From contig CM020513.1 of the NCBI GenBank assembly GCA_009823395.1, positions 1,174,001-1,238,000 of the forward strand: a stretch of 64,000 nt of DNA. Direction: 5' to 3'. This document shows positions 21,544 to 32,130 of the stretch, piece by piece (position 1 is the first letter of the stretch; each line of letters opens with the position of its first letter). The notes below the pieces were generated by a model. That model was not told the origin of the DNA. It made no database searches and worked only from the letters and a program-made list of their open reading frames with translations. Made by a program: the position numbers and the translations under genes. Source of the stretch: Thamnaconus septentrionalis (Eukaryota > Chordata > Actinopteri > Tetraodontiformes > Monacanthidae).

Positions 21544-21580
21544 TTTCAGTCATTTCCAGTGTCTCCATGTGAGGGGAACT

Positions 21581-21712
21581 TCCCGTTAGTCCGACCTCCC
21601 ATTAGTCGGACAAATTTCCCATTGGTTTGATATCCCATTAGTCTGACCAAATCGACCAATAGGAGGTCGGGCCAATAGGACTCTCCGTTAGTTAGAACTG
21701 TCATCGCTGCTT

Positions 21713-21773
<61 letters not shown>

Positions 21774-22440
21774 ATCTTTCTGTCTTTCTCTCCCCCTATC
21801 AATGAGACACACATGAGAAAAGACATGCAGTTTATGTGTTTGAAAAGTTTCATTAGATATGAGTGTCAGGGTTTAATTATGGACAGTTTGGACACTATAA
21901 TGAGCCCGCAGCCCAGCGCAAAAGTGCTGGTGAAACACAATTACCTGCACCTCTTCTTTCACGTGTGTCTTATTGACAAGTAAAGCCCATATGAAGAATT
22001 ACATAAATAAACATACGATGTGGGCCTTTTCCATGCTCAGCACCCTCAGTGAGCGGAGAGAGAGAAACACAACATAAACAGCTGAGAAGTTGGGCACTCA
22101 TTTCTCGCAACTTCTCTGAGATCTGATGATCTGCCTTTCCAAAAATGTGAAATGGGAAATGTGCCTAGCCGGGGCCGGCCAGTAGGCCGGCAGGTAGGTC
22201 CCGCGAGGGGATCCACCACCGTCAGGAAGACGATCTCGGCGGCGGGGGAACTAATTAATTTTGTTATTTTAAATTATTTTAAACTGTTTATATTACAGAT
22301 GTATTGGCAGAATTGGTATATGGTGAACGGTAGGAATGGAGAGTTGGACTAATGCTCCAGTTCCAGTTGTAGTCCAGTTCGAACTAATGAGGGCATCCCA
22401 TTAGTTTGAACTCTCATTACGCCGACCGTCTGAAAACTGG
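21581..22440. mobile_element. Element with reiterated CCCATTAGTCNGAC subterminal motifs
   Basis: The left end carries at least five degenerate direct repeats of a ~20-bp unit: CCCGTTAGTCCGAC, CCCATTAGTCGGAC, CCCATTGGTTTGA, CCCATTAGTCTGAC and CCGTTAGTTAGAAC (21582-21700). The right end has related motifs in both orientations (GTTGGACTAATGC, CGAACTAATGAGGGCATC, CCCATTAGTTTGAAC, CATTACGCCGACC; 22343-22428). Such clustered subterminal motifs are typical of transposase-binding arrays in DNA transposons. The interior has a (TC)n tract at 21720-21765 and a CG-rich palindromic patch (GCCGGGGCCGGCC...GGCCGGC) near 22170-22193. No coding sequence is recognised. The exact boundaries and superfamily are unknown. 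Confidence 0.45.
21720..21765 (+). repeat. (TC)n microsatellite
   Basis: An uninterrupted CT dinucleotide run of about 23 units, followed by CT-rich degenerate sequence to about 21795. Confidence 0.95.
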
Positions 22441-23953
22441 CTTCACATCCCAGCGCCGAGAAACCGCTCTAAGTTGATTATCACATATTCACTGAGCCAA
22501 ATGACTCCTCACACACACACACACACACAGATTCCAGCACTTCCACGGACCCTACAGTTCATATCTCACGAAGCCACTAAGTTTCTCTCAACTGTCCAAA
22601 ACCTTTTAGATGCTGCTATCTGTCAGGCCGTCCCAGCGTCCCAGTGCTGCTTGAGAGTTTTTCATCACGACAGGTGGACACAGGTCAGAGGGTTTAGGAG
22701 GGTCTGAGGGGTCTGGGTGGTCCCATGCTTTCATGTCTTACAACTTTCAAAAGATCTGCATTCCCCCCTAGAAAGTCGTCGGAGGCGGGTGGCGGAGGGG
22801 GGTTAGCTGCCAACAGACTGTAAACATCAATGATTCTCTTTTTCTCCAGTCATGAGCTTGAAAATGGTAATTAATATGATACATTAAGAGGGAAAAAGAA
22901 ACACAAATTTAGTTTTGTCATCGCAAGCATCAAAGCCGGGCACTGGGGGGGGGGGGTCTGAACCTGTGGCTACATGCGATCAGATGTCTGAGTCCATCAA
23001 CCCCAGCTTGTCAGGAGGCAGGAGACACTCAGTGGAAGCCATGGCAGAGAAGGTGTGCCTCCTCCCTCTGCTCCTCCACCTCCACCTGCTCCTCCTCTTC
23101 CAGCTGACGGGTGTTTGTGGTTCACGGTGGCTGATAGGAGCAACATATTGTTTTAGGTTGTGCTAACAGTGACGTGGGTTATATCTTCCACTTTCATGTA
23201 TTTTACATGTACTTTATATGTATGTACTTTACTATGTGCTACCCGGGTGGGAGTTTTTTTTTTATTTTAGTTGGTGAGTGGTGCTGAGTTACAATAGAAT
23301 GAGAAATGACAAAGATAAATAAGATGCATCAAGACGAGGTCAGATAATATCATTGAGATGAGATGAAGAGTTGGGATGAGATAACATAGCTGTGGTTGAG
23401 TTAAGATGAGATGAGAAAATATAAATGTTCATTAAAGAGGGTAAAGACCAATACGCAAATTACTTCATAACCAACATAACTATTAATGACATGACCTTAA
23501 TTCCCCAAAATTATTGGGAAAATCAATGAAGTAGAAAGTAAGTAAGTATTGTACAGCTGAGGTAACATGAAATGAGCTGAGCTTGTTGTTCACTTGTGTG
23601 AAGGTAAGTTGGATGACGTGAGATGAGATGATTCACTTCTTGATTTGACAGGAGACATTTCTGAATTTTCGAGTTGAGTTGGAATAGCTGAGGTTCTCCC
23701 TGAGCTTGACTGACTGAGTGATTGATTCACTGACTGACTGACTGACAGACTGGCTGATTCACTGGCTAATAGCTGACTGCCTGGCTGGCTGACTGACTGT
23801 TTGCAGAAACGTGATGAAAATGAGATGTGTTGTGCTCCGTCACTCACTCCTCCCTGTATAAAAACTGGATACATTTTTAAGAGCACCAACTGCAGCTGAT
23901 GACAGTGGGACTCTGATGCCCTATGCTGATGTGCTGATGGTGGTCCCACTGTT

Positions 23954-23996
23954 GGCTCTGGTCTGTGAGGCCGACTTGGCCTCACAGACCAGAGCC
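23954..23996. repeat. Perfect 19-bp inverted repeat with 5-nt loop
   Basis: GGCTCTGGTCTGTGAGGCC (23954-23972) pairs without mismatch with 23978-23996 around the loop GACTT. The stem is GC-rich and should be very stable as DNA cruciform or RNA hairpin. No transposon family is recognised around it. Confidence 0.92.
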
Positions 23997-24158
23997 GCCA
24001 GCCCGTCACCTTCGTCTTGTCACCTTCAGAACTTGTGTGGAAGAGGAAGCCTGCATTGAGGATGGATTACACAATCTCTGAGGTTCAGCATTTCCTGGCC
24101 CATTTTGATTTTTTTTCCCCAAATGGTAGTGGACTACACTGCTATCTCTGCTGGATAT

Positions 24159-24262
<104 letters not shown>

Positions 24263-25317
24263 AATCAGTCAACCCAAGTCTGTATCCAGCAGATTTTGGG
24301 CTCCCTCTGACTGCAGGCTGCTTCGTCTGTATGTCTGTTCTTCTGTCAGTCTGTCTGTTTGTCCCATTATTTGTCTGTCTACCTGTTTGTCCAGCCCAGT
24401 GTGGGTGAATCATGCTGCTCCAGTTGTGCCGCTGGATGCAAAATAGAACACTTGTTTCCTGCTGAGTCAAATCCACGGATCTCATTAAGTCATTACGCAG
24501 TAATTACCCTGCGTGCTAGTCAGACAGATGGAGCATCAGGAGTGCAGCTCAGTCAGCCGCTGGTCACTGGTTCCACACTTGATCAGTGTTTTGATGGGGC
24601 TTCGAGCATACTTTGACACTTGGACATGTTACGTGCGCTCACAAATACAGTTAGGTGTTTGGGGATTTGTTTTTTTTGTTTTGTTTTGTTTTGTTTTATT
24701 TTACACTCGGAGGTTGGGTTACAAATTCCCCACAAGGTCAGTGTGTGACTGCATTTGCAGATTGGGAGTCCAACGCGGGTTCTGGCAGCTCCACTTGTTG
24801 GCCGTCCAGAAGAAGAACACGATGTCTGTGACAGTGTCTTAGCAACAGCAACGCCCGTAAATCAGCAGGTGAGAGAATTTAAACAAAGGACTGATCAAAG
24901 ACAGGCAGATAGGAAGACAGACTGACAGACTGACAGGATCTGTGCAGGAACAAACAGAGAGAAGACACCTGAACATGAGGCAACTATAATCAGATGCAAA
25001 GTAGTTTTCAAGTGCTGAGTTACAATCCAGTGGCAACAATTCCTCTGGAAATGTGAGTTTTTGTCCCACTTGAGCAGCACACATAACATGACTATGATGT
25101 ATGAAAAACAGATTTTTTGAAATAAATCAAAACATGTTCAAAGGATGAATTATCACAGTGCTTCGCTGCAGCAGAAGTACAGAAATCAACACCAAACCTC
25201 CCCCAACCCCCTTCCGCCCCCTGCCTGAGCAAGCAGCAGGATGAAAGCAGCCGCGGTGAATCAGGTTGGCATGCGAGGCCCAGATGGAAGGAGATGTTTG
25301 GGGCTTCTCTTCCGTTG

Positions 25318-25378
25318 TTGGGAAACTGCTGCTGCTCCGTCGTTGGGAAGTTGCTGCTGCTCCGTCGCCGGGAAGCTG
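25318..25378 (+). repeat. Short tandem repeat, ~25-bp unit, 2.5 copies
   Basis: Two full units of TTGGGAA(A/G)(C/T)TGCTGCTGC plus TCCGTCG are followed by a partial third unit beginning CCGGGAAGCTG. It lies in GC-rich non-coding DNA. Confidence 0.8.
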
Positions 25379-27607
25379 TTCGGCGTTGTGATGTGGTTCC
25401 GGCGATGAGCCACGGCCTCAGGGGTCGTTTGTCACCAGCCTTCATGTGGTGAGTCTGAACAAGGGTAGATGGCAACGACGCCGCGAGGCCTGGATATTAA
25501 CCAGCGACGGTCAGCCGAGGAGGGGGAAGGAAGGGGGCGATGGCAGGTAGGACAGGTGCTGCTCTGCTAAAATCAAAGCCCTAATTGGCCTGGTGGGGGG
25601 GGTGTGATGTGGACGGGATGAGTGGGCGGCTGATGATTTGGAAATTATTCTATTTTGCTTGCAAACAAAAAACTTTTGAACTCCTTCAAATTAACGTCTT
25701 CTAATCTGCCCTTTAATATAAAAGTCCTTCAGTTGTTTTGTGCTCTTTAAATTTAGACAACATGTCTGTGAATGAGGTGAGATCAAATGTTTTGTTTTCT
25801 GCTGTTTACGGCCTCAATTGAAAAGCACATGAGACAAAAACTTGAAAAGCGCAATACATTTCACCATATTTTGTTTTTTGCCTTTTTGTTTTTTTACAAT
25901 TTTATTATTATTTTTCTCCACTATGGTCCATTTAAGAGTGCTACATTCTATCATCATAATTCTGTATGTATCTTATTATTGTGTATGTGTCTGTGATTCT
26001 CATGTCTGGCAGTTAGGCACCCGGTTGGTGTTAATACTAGTAGTACTAGTAGTACTATGAAGTATTAGTAGGATCCAAATCGTGAGGGCAATAATGCTCT
26101 CCCTGCTTTAACACAATCGCAGTAACACCGGCATCAAAGAACAACCACAGATTAGAGACCACTTCTTCAGTAATGACTACTGGCTAGGCCTGAGGCAGAA
26201 TCCAGCAATTTCCTCTACAATGCGCAAAGTAAATGCACAACCTCCTTAAAGGCCACTTCCACTTCCAGCACATAGCCCAGCGTGCCGTCCCTGCTGGGAA
26301 AACAAAGGCTTGTGATCCTTCAGATAACAGATTAGCTGTTAACCCAACCAGTTTGTGTGTGTGCGTGTGTGTGTGTCTGTGTGTGTGTGTTTGCTTCCGA
26401 CGCAAACCCAGTGGGAGTAGGGTCGCTGCCCCCTGGGCCATGACTAACAGGCTTTTAACTTCTTCCTAGCAGAGTTCAGGGACCTGAATGCATCATCATC
26501 ATGGAAATCCGCCCCTGAACCGCAGGAGCCGGTGTTGAGAGGTGAACCTACCGCACGGCCCCATTTGCACAAACATCTAGTTTATAGAGTTCGCCAGTGA
26601 GTAGAAGATGCTGCTTGTAAAACTCAGAATGTTAACATATCCCAGGCGGCTGCTGCGAGCCAGCGGTGCCGCTTGATGGCGTGTCACAAGAACGCTCTGA
26701 GGGGGCAACAACACCAGCGAGCGAAGGGGCCGATGAACCAGCAACCTGAATATTTGGAACTGCAAATGTTTCAGCCATTCATCTGGGGGGAATGTAAAAA
26801 CATTCAAAGTAACAAGACATTGTGCTTCAAAACTGAGATAAAACAGAGATTGGGCATCTTCCCCCAGCTGGAGACGAGCAGAAGTCAACTTAAAGTTTGG
26901 CATGCATAATAATAGAAATAGTTGTGGATATGAATAGTTGCTCATTCAACTCACACTGCACGAGTGAGTTGAATGAACATTTGAAAAGCCAGCACATTGC
27001 CTTGCACATTGTTTTGTGGAACCTGCACCTCCAGGTGGAGGCAGAAATTGATCTTGTTTGCAAAAATCCAGCCAATTAGCTGTGAGTGTTGTGTTGCCAT
27101 GATATTTTCAGACACCCTGTTGGTCACCTGGTGCGGGTGCAGTGACTCATTTCATGTCAGCTCATCTCAAAATGTTTTTGTTTTTTTTTGTTCTCCATTG
27201 TAAAACACTGCTGCATGACACTTGCAAGACAGATGCAGCGTCGACGTTCCCCAGACTTTCAAAAATGAGTGGAGTTTGTTCACCCTTGGTTGGCTGGTCC
27301 ACTACCAGAGGTCCACCACCAGAGGTTACGCAGGTGTTGGAGTAAATATTTGGAAAGAAATCATAATATCTCCCCAATACGTATTCTGTCTTTCTGGTGT
27401 TCATTTTCAAAGACTTCAAAGTAAAGCAAATAATTATTGATTAAATCTCACGCCATTTAAAATAACTTTCCTCTTAGGTAATGGTTGAAAAAACAGTAGT
27501 TGGCAGTAATCAACTGCACACAGTGTATTTCTGCTTTGTTACATGTGTTAGAGCAGAGGCTGGCAAAATATGGCCCGTGGGCCACATCTGGCCTACCGGT
27601 CTGTTTA

Positions 27608-28055
27608 GCACCCGGTTCACACTGGATGCGAGGCGGAGACTGCTTACATTCAGAGCCCATGTTAACCAACGTCGTGGTTCACACCAGAGGCGAAGCAGCT
27701 CGAGCCTCCCCTTGTGTTTGTCAGTTTCTTGTGTCACAGTCCGAGAGAGATGAAACGCGCGCGCAGACACACAAATGCCCGCACACACACATGCAGGTAC
27801 ACACACGTGCGAAAGTGAGCAACAGAGTGGGCTGGCTACGGGGTGGGGGATGGGGTTTTGGGTGTCACAAACAAACAGGGAAAGAGCGACAGAAAAAAAA
27901 CAGAGAGGATTTGTTGTGAAGTCAAGATGGGCGATGTAAAATTGATCTTGGAAGTGGAGAAGTAGTGGGAGTTGCCTGCATGGGAGTAAACAGCAGCTGA
28001 GCAGAAGCGCCTGTCGACCGTCGCCGAGCTGTGCGCGTCTGGTGTGAACCCGGCC
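27608..28055. mobile_element. Nested DNA element with GGTTCACAC terminal inverted repeats
   Basis: The left end GCACCCGGTTCACACTGGAT (27608-27627) is inverted at the right end (28027-28055; reverse complement GGCCGGGTTCACACCAGA). The pair sits inside the hAT element and is flanked by TA on both sides (27606-27607 and 28056-28057), compatible with a TA target duplication. A third copy of the motif (GGTTCACACCAGAGGCG) occurs internally near 27678. The interior is CpG-rich with an (AC)-rich stretch and encodes nothing recognisable. It is likely a non-autonomous DNA transposon (MITE). Confidence 0.6.
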
Positions 28056-28439
28056 TAATCCGGCCCGCCGAAGATTGACAGAATTGCCCAAATCATATCA
28101 TGATTATGACAACATATCTTTGAACTTGTACTGTAATGCCTGGCAACCCACTAGGTGGCTCATTCGCCTTATTTCTAAGCACCACTGTCACCGGAGCTGA
28201 TCGCTGCCACCCTAATGTCACAAATCAGCAGAGTCTCTCCACGCCGCAGCGCTGTCAATCCTCATCCCTAATTTACACCAAAAGCATCTGCAAGCGCGTC
28301 CGTGGTGCGTGCGCCGAGCCACGTGGAAACTGCTCTGTACCGTCTCCAAGCCCCCAGAGGCCAAGATGGCGACCCATTCATTTCAATGAAGTTGCTCACT
28401 CAGTGCATACCCCGAAAAAGTTTTTGACTTCCGCATTAA

Positions 28440-28622
28440 TGGGACAATAGTGCATGCGGCGGTGACGCAACCAGGAAATACGCCGAAGGCTAGATCGTCC
28501 CATGTGGTTACCAGGGAGGCGGGTTTGGGTTCATCCTTCTCGGCTAGGTCCTTCGGAGGACGCTTCCTTCCGACGGAGGACGCTTCCGTCGAAGGATGCA
28601 GACCCCGAATTGAGACACAGCC
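28440..28622 (-). mobile_element. Terminal fragment of the 18159 hAT-like family
   Basis: The minus-strand reading from 28622 starts GGCTGTGTCTCAATTC, then GGGTCTGCATCCTTCGACGG, matching the 18159 terminus closely. A tandem GGACGCTTCC motif (28559-28568, 28577-28586) lies just inside. The left boundary is approximate. The expected terminal CAG is not intact (the + strand reads ACAGCCAATG). Confidence 0.5.
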
Positions 28623-28754
28623 AATGCTTCCTATTGGCTTGCTATCTCCCCAGCTGGCCTATCAGGACAGAGACTATTCCATAAAATGGAAAGAGGAAAA
28701 TAAATAACAAAGTAAATGAATAAATAAATATAGTTGAAGAGGAAAAGAAAAACT

Positions 28755-29145
28755 TTCAGATTTAAAGTGAAATCTGCTGTATCATTTGACAGCTGAATTG
28801 AAGTGTTGAAGTTGATATGTCACGTTGACTATGCACAGTAAAACACAGCACATAGAAAAACAAAATCCAGCACATTGTGTCGTATGATGAAAATCAACTC
28901 AATCCACCATGTTTTCCAATCATTGACTTCCTGCCTGAACGATTTGACGACGCGACACATGAAAAACACAGTGGATCCGATCTTGATTTTTCATCATAAT
29001 ATACAATGTGCTGGATTTTGTTTTTTAATGTGCTGCTTTTTTACTGTGAAACATCAACATGACACATCAGCTTCAACAGCCATCAACACTGGCTGTGACT
29101 GTTTGGCTGTCAAACAATAAAGCAAATTCCACTTTAAATCTGAAA
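28755..29145. repeat. Long foldback: ~390-nt imperfect palindrome
   Basis: The left arm (about 28755-28915) and right arm (about 28961-29145) are inverted copies. They share long identical blocks such as CAATGTGCTGGATTTTG, the pair ATGTGCTG and TTTACTGTG, and at the outer ends CACTTTAAATCTGAAA. Estimated identity is about 80 percent with one ~18-nt indel. The loop is about 45 nt. The transcript would form a single long hairpin. It lies inside the hAT relic and is probably a foldback-type MITE or an inverted duplication. Confidence 0.75.
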
Positions 29146-29410
29146 CTATGATGAACAAAATGTATGTATACTTTGAATACCTGCATTTTGCATGATACCA
29201 GCAAAACAAGAATAAGAGCTGACGAATCAGCTGGTAGCAGCAAGATGTGCTAGAATGTCGTAATCAAGCAGTCATTTACGATAAACACAGTAACGCTTTT
29301 TTTGTTTATGTTCGATATGTGTGCACTGGGTGCTGGCCCGGCCCGTCTGTCAATTTTTAAAAGTCAATTCGGCCCCTGAGCCAAAAAGTTTGCCCTCAAC
29401 TGTGTTAGAG

Positions 29411-30584
29411 AGTCGGGACAACTTGCTGTGTTACATTGGTAACAATAACCGTGTGTTTGTTTAATCCTAAATGTGTCGGTGCTTCACAAAAGCAGCAAAA
29501 CAGAAAGAATTCAGGATGAAGGAAGCAAAGAACTGGTAGGTGCAGTGAGCATTGGTCTACTTGATAGAGCTGATACTGTTGAAGTGGAAACTGGACTCTC
29601 CAGCAGAGCTTCTGCTACTGTAAGTCTGTCTGTGGTTCAGTGACACAACTTTTAAAGTTGGAAGGCAGGATGGAAAGTCTGAGAGCCACCACAAGCGGCA
29701 CTGACACCTAGTGTTAGACCCATACGGACGTCACCTCGCAGGCTGCTCTGGGATTTTTTTTTTTTAGCTTTAAGAAGGAACACAAGACGGTGCTTGCCGC
29801 TAATACTTCCGAATACATAGAGACTTACGGAGGCATGAAAAACACAAACAGAGTGGCAGCAGTTCCGTGTATGTTTGTGTTTCCCACGCCGACTTGTCCA
29901 AACAAACAGGAGTGCTGCCCCAACCAAAATACAAATTAGAGAGGACGCGAGCAATGCTGATACAATTGAATGCGACAACGTTCCAAAAAAAAAAAAAAAA
30001 TCCACAAAGAAAAACACACACACTGAATCATGGTAGGGGGGGTGGGTTAGTGCGGGGAGGAGAGAATGGCCGGGGGGGGTCACATGCTTTGACTGGTTCC
30101 TTGCTTCTGAGTTCGGCTTTGATGCTTGAATAAAAAGACGGCGGAGCGATTCTGCTTCCTGCAATTTAAGAGTATCTCAAAAATAAGATCCTTCGTAATG
30201 ATGGAACACTCTGAGAGTCAGCCATGTTTCCTCAGGACCAGCTGGATGTGAGATCATCTGTTCTGTTCTCTGCAGGGTCTCACTGATTCACCACCAGTTG
30301 GTGAGAAACTCGACAAGCAGACTGATTTCTGATATATGTTTCGCTTCTGTTTAAGCTGCACCCAGTGCCTGTTTGTCATTTTCAAGGCTAAATACTACAA
30401 GACACAAGGTGTAACATTTCAAGCGGTCAGCTATTGATGAAGATTAAAGAGTAGAAAATGCTCAGAACTTAATCATTTTCTGCAGCAGTTTCATATGGTT
30501 GCATAAAAGTGAAATTATATTTAATTAATTGTCGGTAGTTTGCTTTGCTCCACCTGCATGCAAGCTATCATGCTAATGTGCTAA
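29411..30584. other. Non-coding stretch
   Basis: No gene or known repeat is recognised. It contains a T-run near 29755-29765 and an A-run near 29984-30000. The longest open frames (for example near 29652-30164, minus) are low-complexity and lack domains. Confidence 0.45.
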
Positions 30585-31414
30585 TGTCATGGGGTATGTG
30601 CGTGTGTCCGCGTGTGAGTGGACCGTGCACCTGCTCCTTCCTCTCCACCCCCTCCATCATCACAGCGCTACTGAGGCCAAATCTGAGGCGCCTGCGAACA
30701 CACCAGGATAGATGGCCTCAAAAACACCAGGAGCACCAGGAGAAGAGCAGAGACCGAGAGGCAGGAATAGCCGACGCGAGCTATGGCCAGCAAAGGGGGA
30801 CGAAGCCAGAGCCAGGCAGCGCCGCAGCGGAGCAGACCACATCGGCCAGAACGAAGGTTTGTGACCAGTCGATCAGCTGCCTTGATGGAACCGCGCAGTG
30901 GAGCGAACGGCAGTGGGAGCACGAACAACGAAGTTTGTGTCGGACGGAAAAGTGGGCGACAGCGGCTGAGACCGGAGTTTGTAGGCGCGCGGCGACGGCA
31001 CAGCTGAGGGGAGCGAGAGAGGGGAGCCTTCATGGAGCAGTGGAGGAGTGAGGTGGAGGAGTGAGCTCCTTTCAGATAAGTTCACCTGCACCTGCAGTTC
31101 AGTAGTCTGGATAACCTGGGCGGTGTACAGCAGGCTGTGGCCAGGCCGTGGACTCCTGCTGCTGCCCGGGACACCAGTGTGTCCTCCCTCAGGGGTACCC
31201 CACTACCCCCCACCCATCCATAGCCCCAACGACCCTCTGGATCGGCACTGCTCCAGTTCTTTTTTAACCCAGTCTTTTAAATTGGGTTCCTTTTTTTTTT
31301 TTTTTCCTCGACACAAACATTTTTAGATCATTTTTTTTAATAAACTTTTTAACATCAATCCCTGTGTGCTGACTCGGCAGAAGAATGTTCCCCAGTAACC
31401 CCCCGGTCGTGACA
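30585..31414 (+). mobile_element. Probable solo LTR with 4-bp TSD
   Basis: The segment starts TGTCA (30585) and ends TGACA (31414), giving the short inverted termini expected of an LTR. It is flanked by the direct repeat CTAA (30581-30584 and 31415-31418). Near the 3' end there is an AATAAA signal at 31339-31344 within a T/A-rich tract, followed by GTGTGCTGACTCGGC and the terminal CCCCCCGGTCGTGACA. This layout resembles R-U5 of fish Ty3/Gypsy LTRs. The upstream ~500 bp is GC-rich and contains open frames with no domain. No internal gag-pol lies on either side, so it reads as a solo LTR formed by recombination. It is not evidently from the same copy as the 13.5 kb element. Confidence 0.55.
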
Positions 31415-31434
31415 CTAACAACAACTGACTGGTT

Positions 31435-31750
31435 GTCTTATGTACATACAGATATGTGTCATTTCTCCCTGTAGCCATCAGGCTGTACAACTTGCACTCA
31501 TTCATCCTCGCAACCACTTTACATTTTCACAAAGGTGCAATAACAGATGTATTTATGTGTCAGAATGTAGATAACTGTAAATAGTCCAACTGTTCATAAG
31601 ATGTAAATTTCTTTTTTTTTTTCCTTTCTTACTCTGCAAATATTTTATTTTATTTTTTTATTTTTTGTTTATTTTTGCACTATACCTTTGCAATTTTCCC
31701 CAATGTGGGATTAATAAAGGTGTTCCATTCTATTCTATTTTCTATTCTGG
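31435..31750 (+). mobile_element. LINE 3' end with (TTCTA)-type tail
   Basis: The segment contains GCCATCAGGCTGTACAAC, reminiscent of the coding end of fish non-LTR elements. An AT-rich 3' UTR follows, then CCCCAATGTGGGATTAATAAAG and a short CTATT/TTCTA repeat (about 31727-31748). The CAATGTGGGATTAATAAAG block before a short repeat tail is a recurrent 3' terminus of fish LINEs. Only the last ~300 bp survive. The exact family is not assigned. Confidence 0.6.
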
Positions 31751-32090
31751 TCTTTTCTATTTCCCTCCTCCTGCTGAATGTTTACCCTGGTGTGCATGGT
31801 GGTGTTGCAATACCTGCTGTAAACCTTCACGTCCCTACGAAGTGTCTTGGCAGCCGCCACATCCACGCTGAGAAGCATCCCGTCTCCAGCCCTCATCAGT
31901 GTGTGTCGCGTCTGGGACGGAGGACACGAGGAATAAAAAATGTAAAAAAAAAAAAAGAGGCAATTTTTTGAACATAGCTAATGTCTGGCAGGACAGATGG
32001 CCTTCACATAACAGGAGTATTTTAGCCTCACAGTGGCAAGACGGGCGGAATCAGCTGGTTTAGTCTGGAGGACGAATAAAGACACAGACG

Positions 32091-32130
<40 letters not shown>

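Larger units (their letters stand above)
27554..29402. mobile_element. hAT transposon relic with 8-bp TSD, containing nested elements
   Basis: The termini are CAGAGGCTGGCAAA (27554-27567) and the inverse CAGTTGAGGGCAAA (29389-29402 on the minus strand), in hAT CA...TG form. The perfect 8-bp direct repeat TGTTAGAG flanks it at 27546-27553 and 29403-29410, which is the diagnostic hAT target-site duplication length. Subterminal GGCCCGTGGGCC and GGGCCGGGCC blocks resemble those of Charlie-type hAT elements. No transposase is readable; most of the 1.85 kb is occupied by later insertions (27608-28055, about 28440-28622, 28755-29145). The remaining native sequence is only a few hundred bases, so this was a short non-autonomous copy. 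Confidence 0.8.

Noticed and set aside
30545..31051. 168-residue Arg/Glu-rich open frame
   Set aside because: It lies largely inside the probable solo LTR in GC-rich DNA with several overlapping open frames. No domain.
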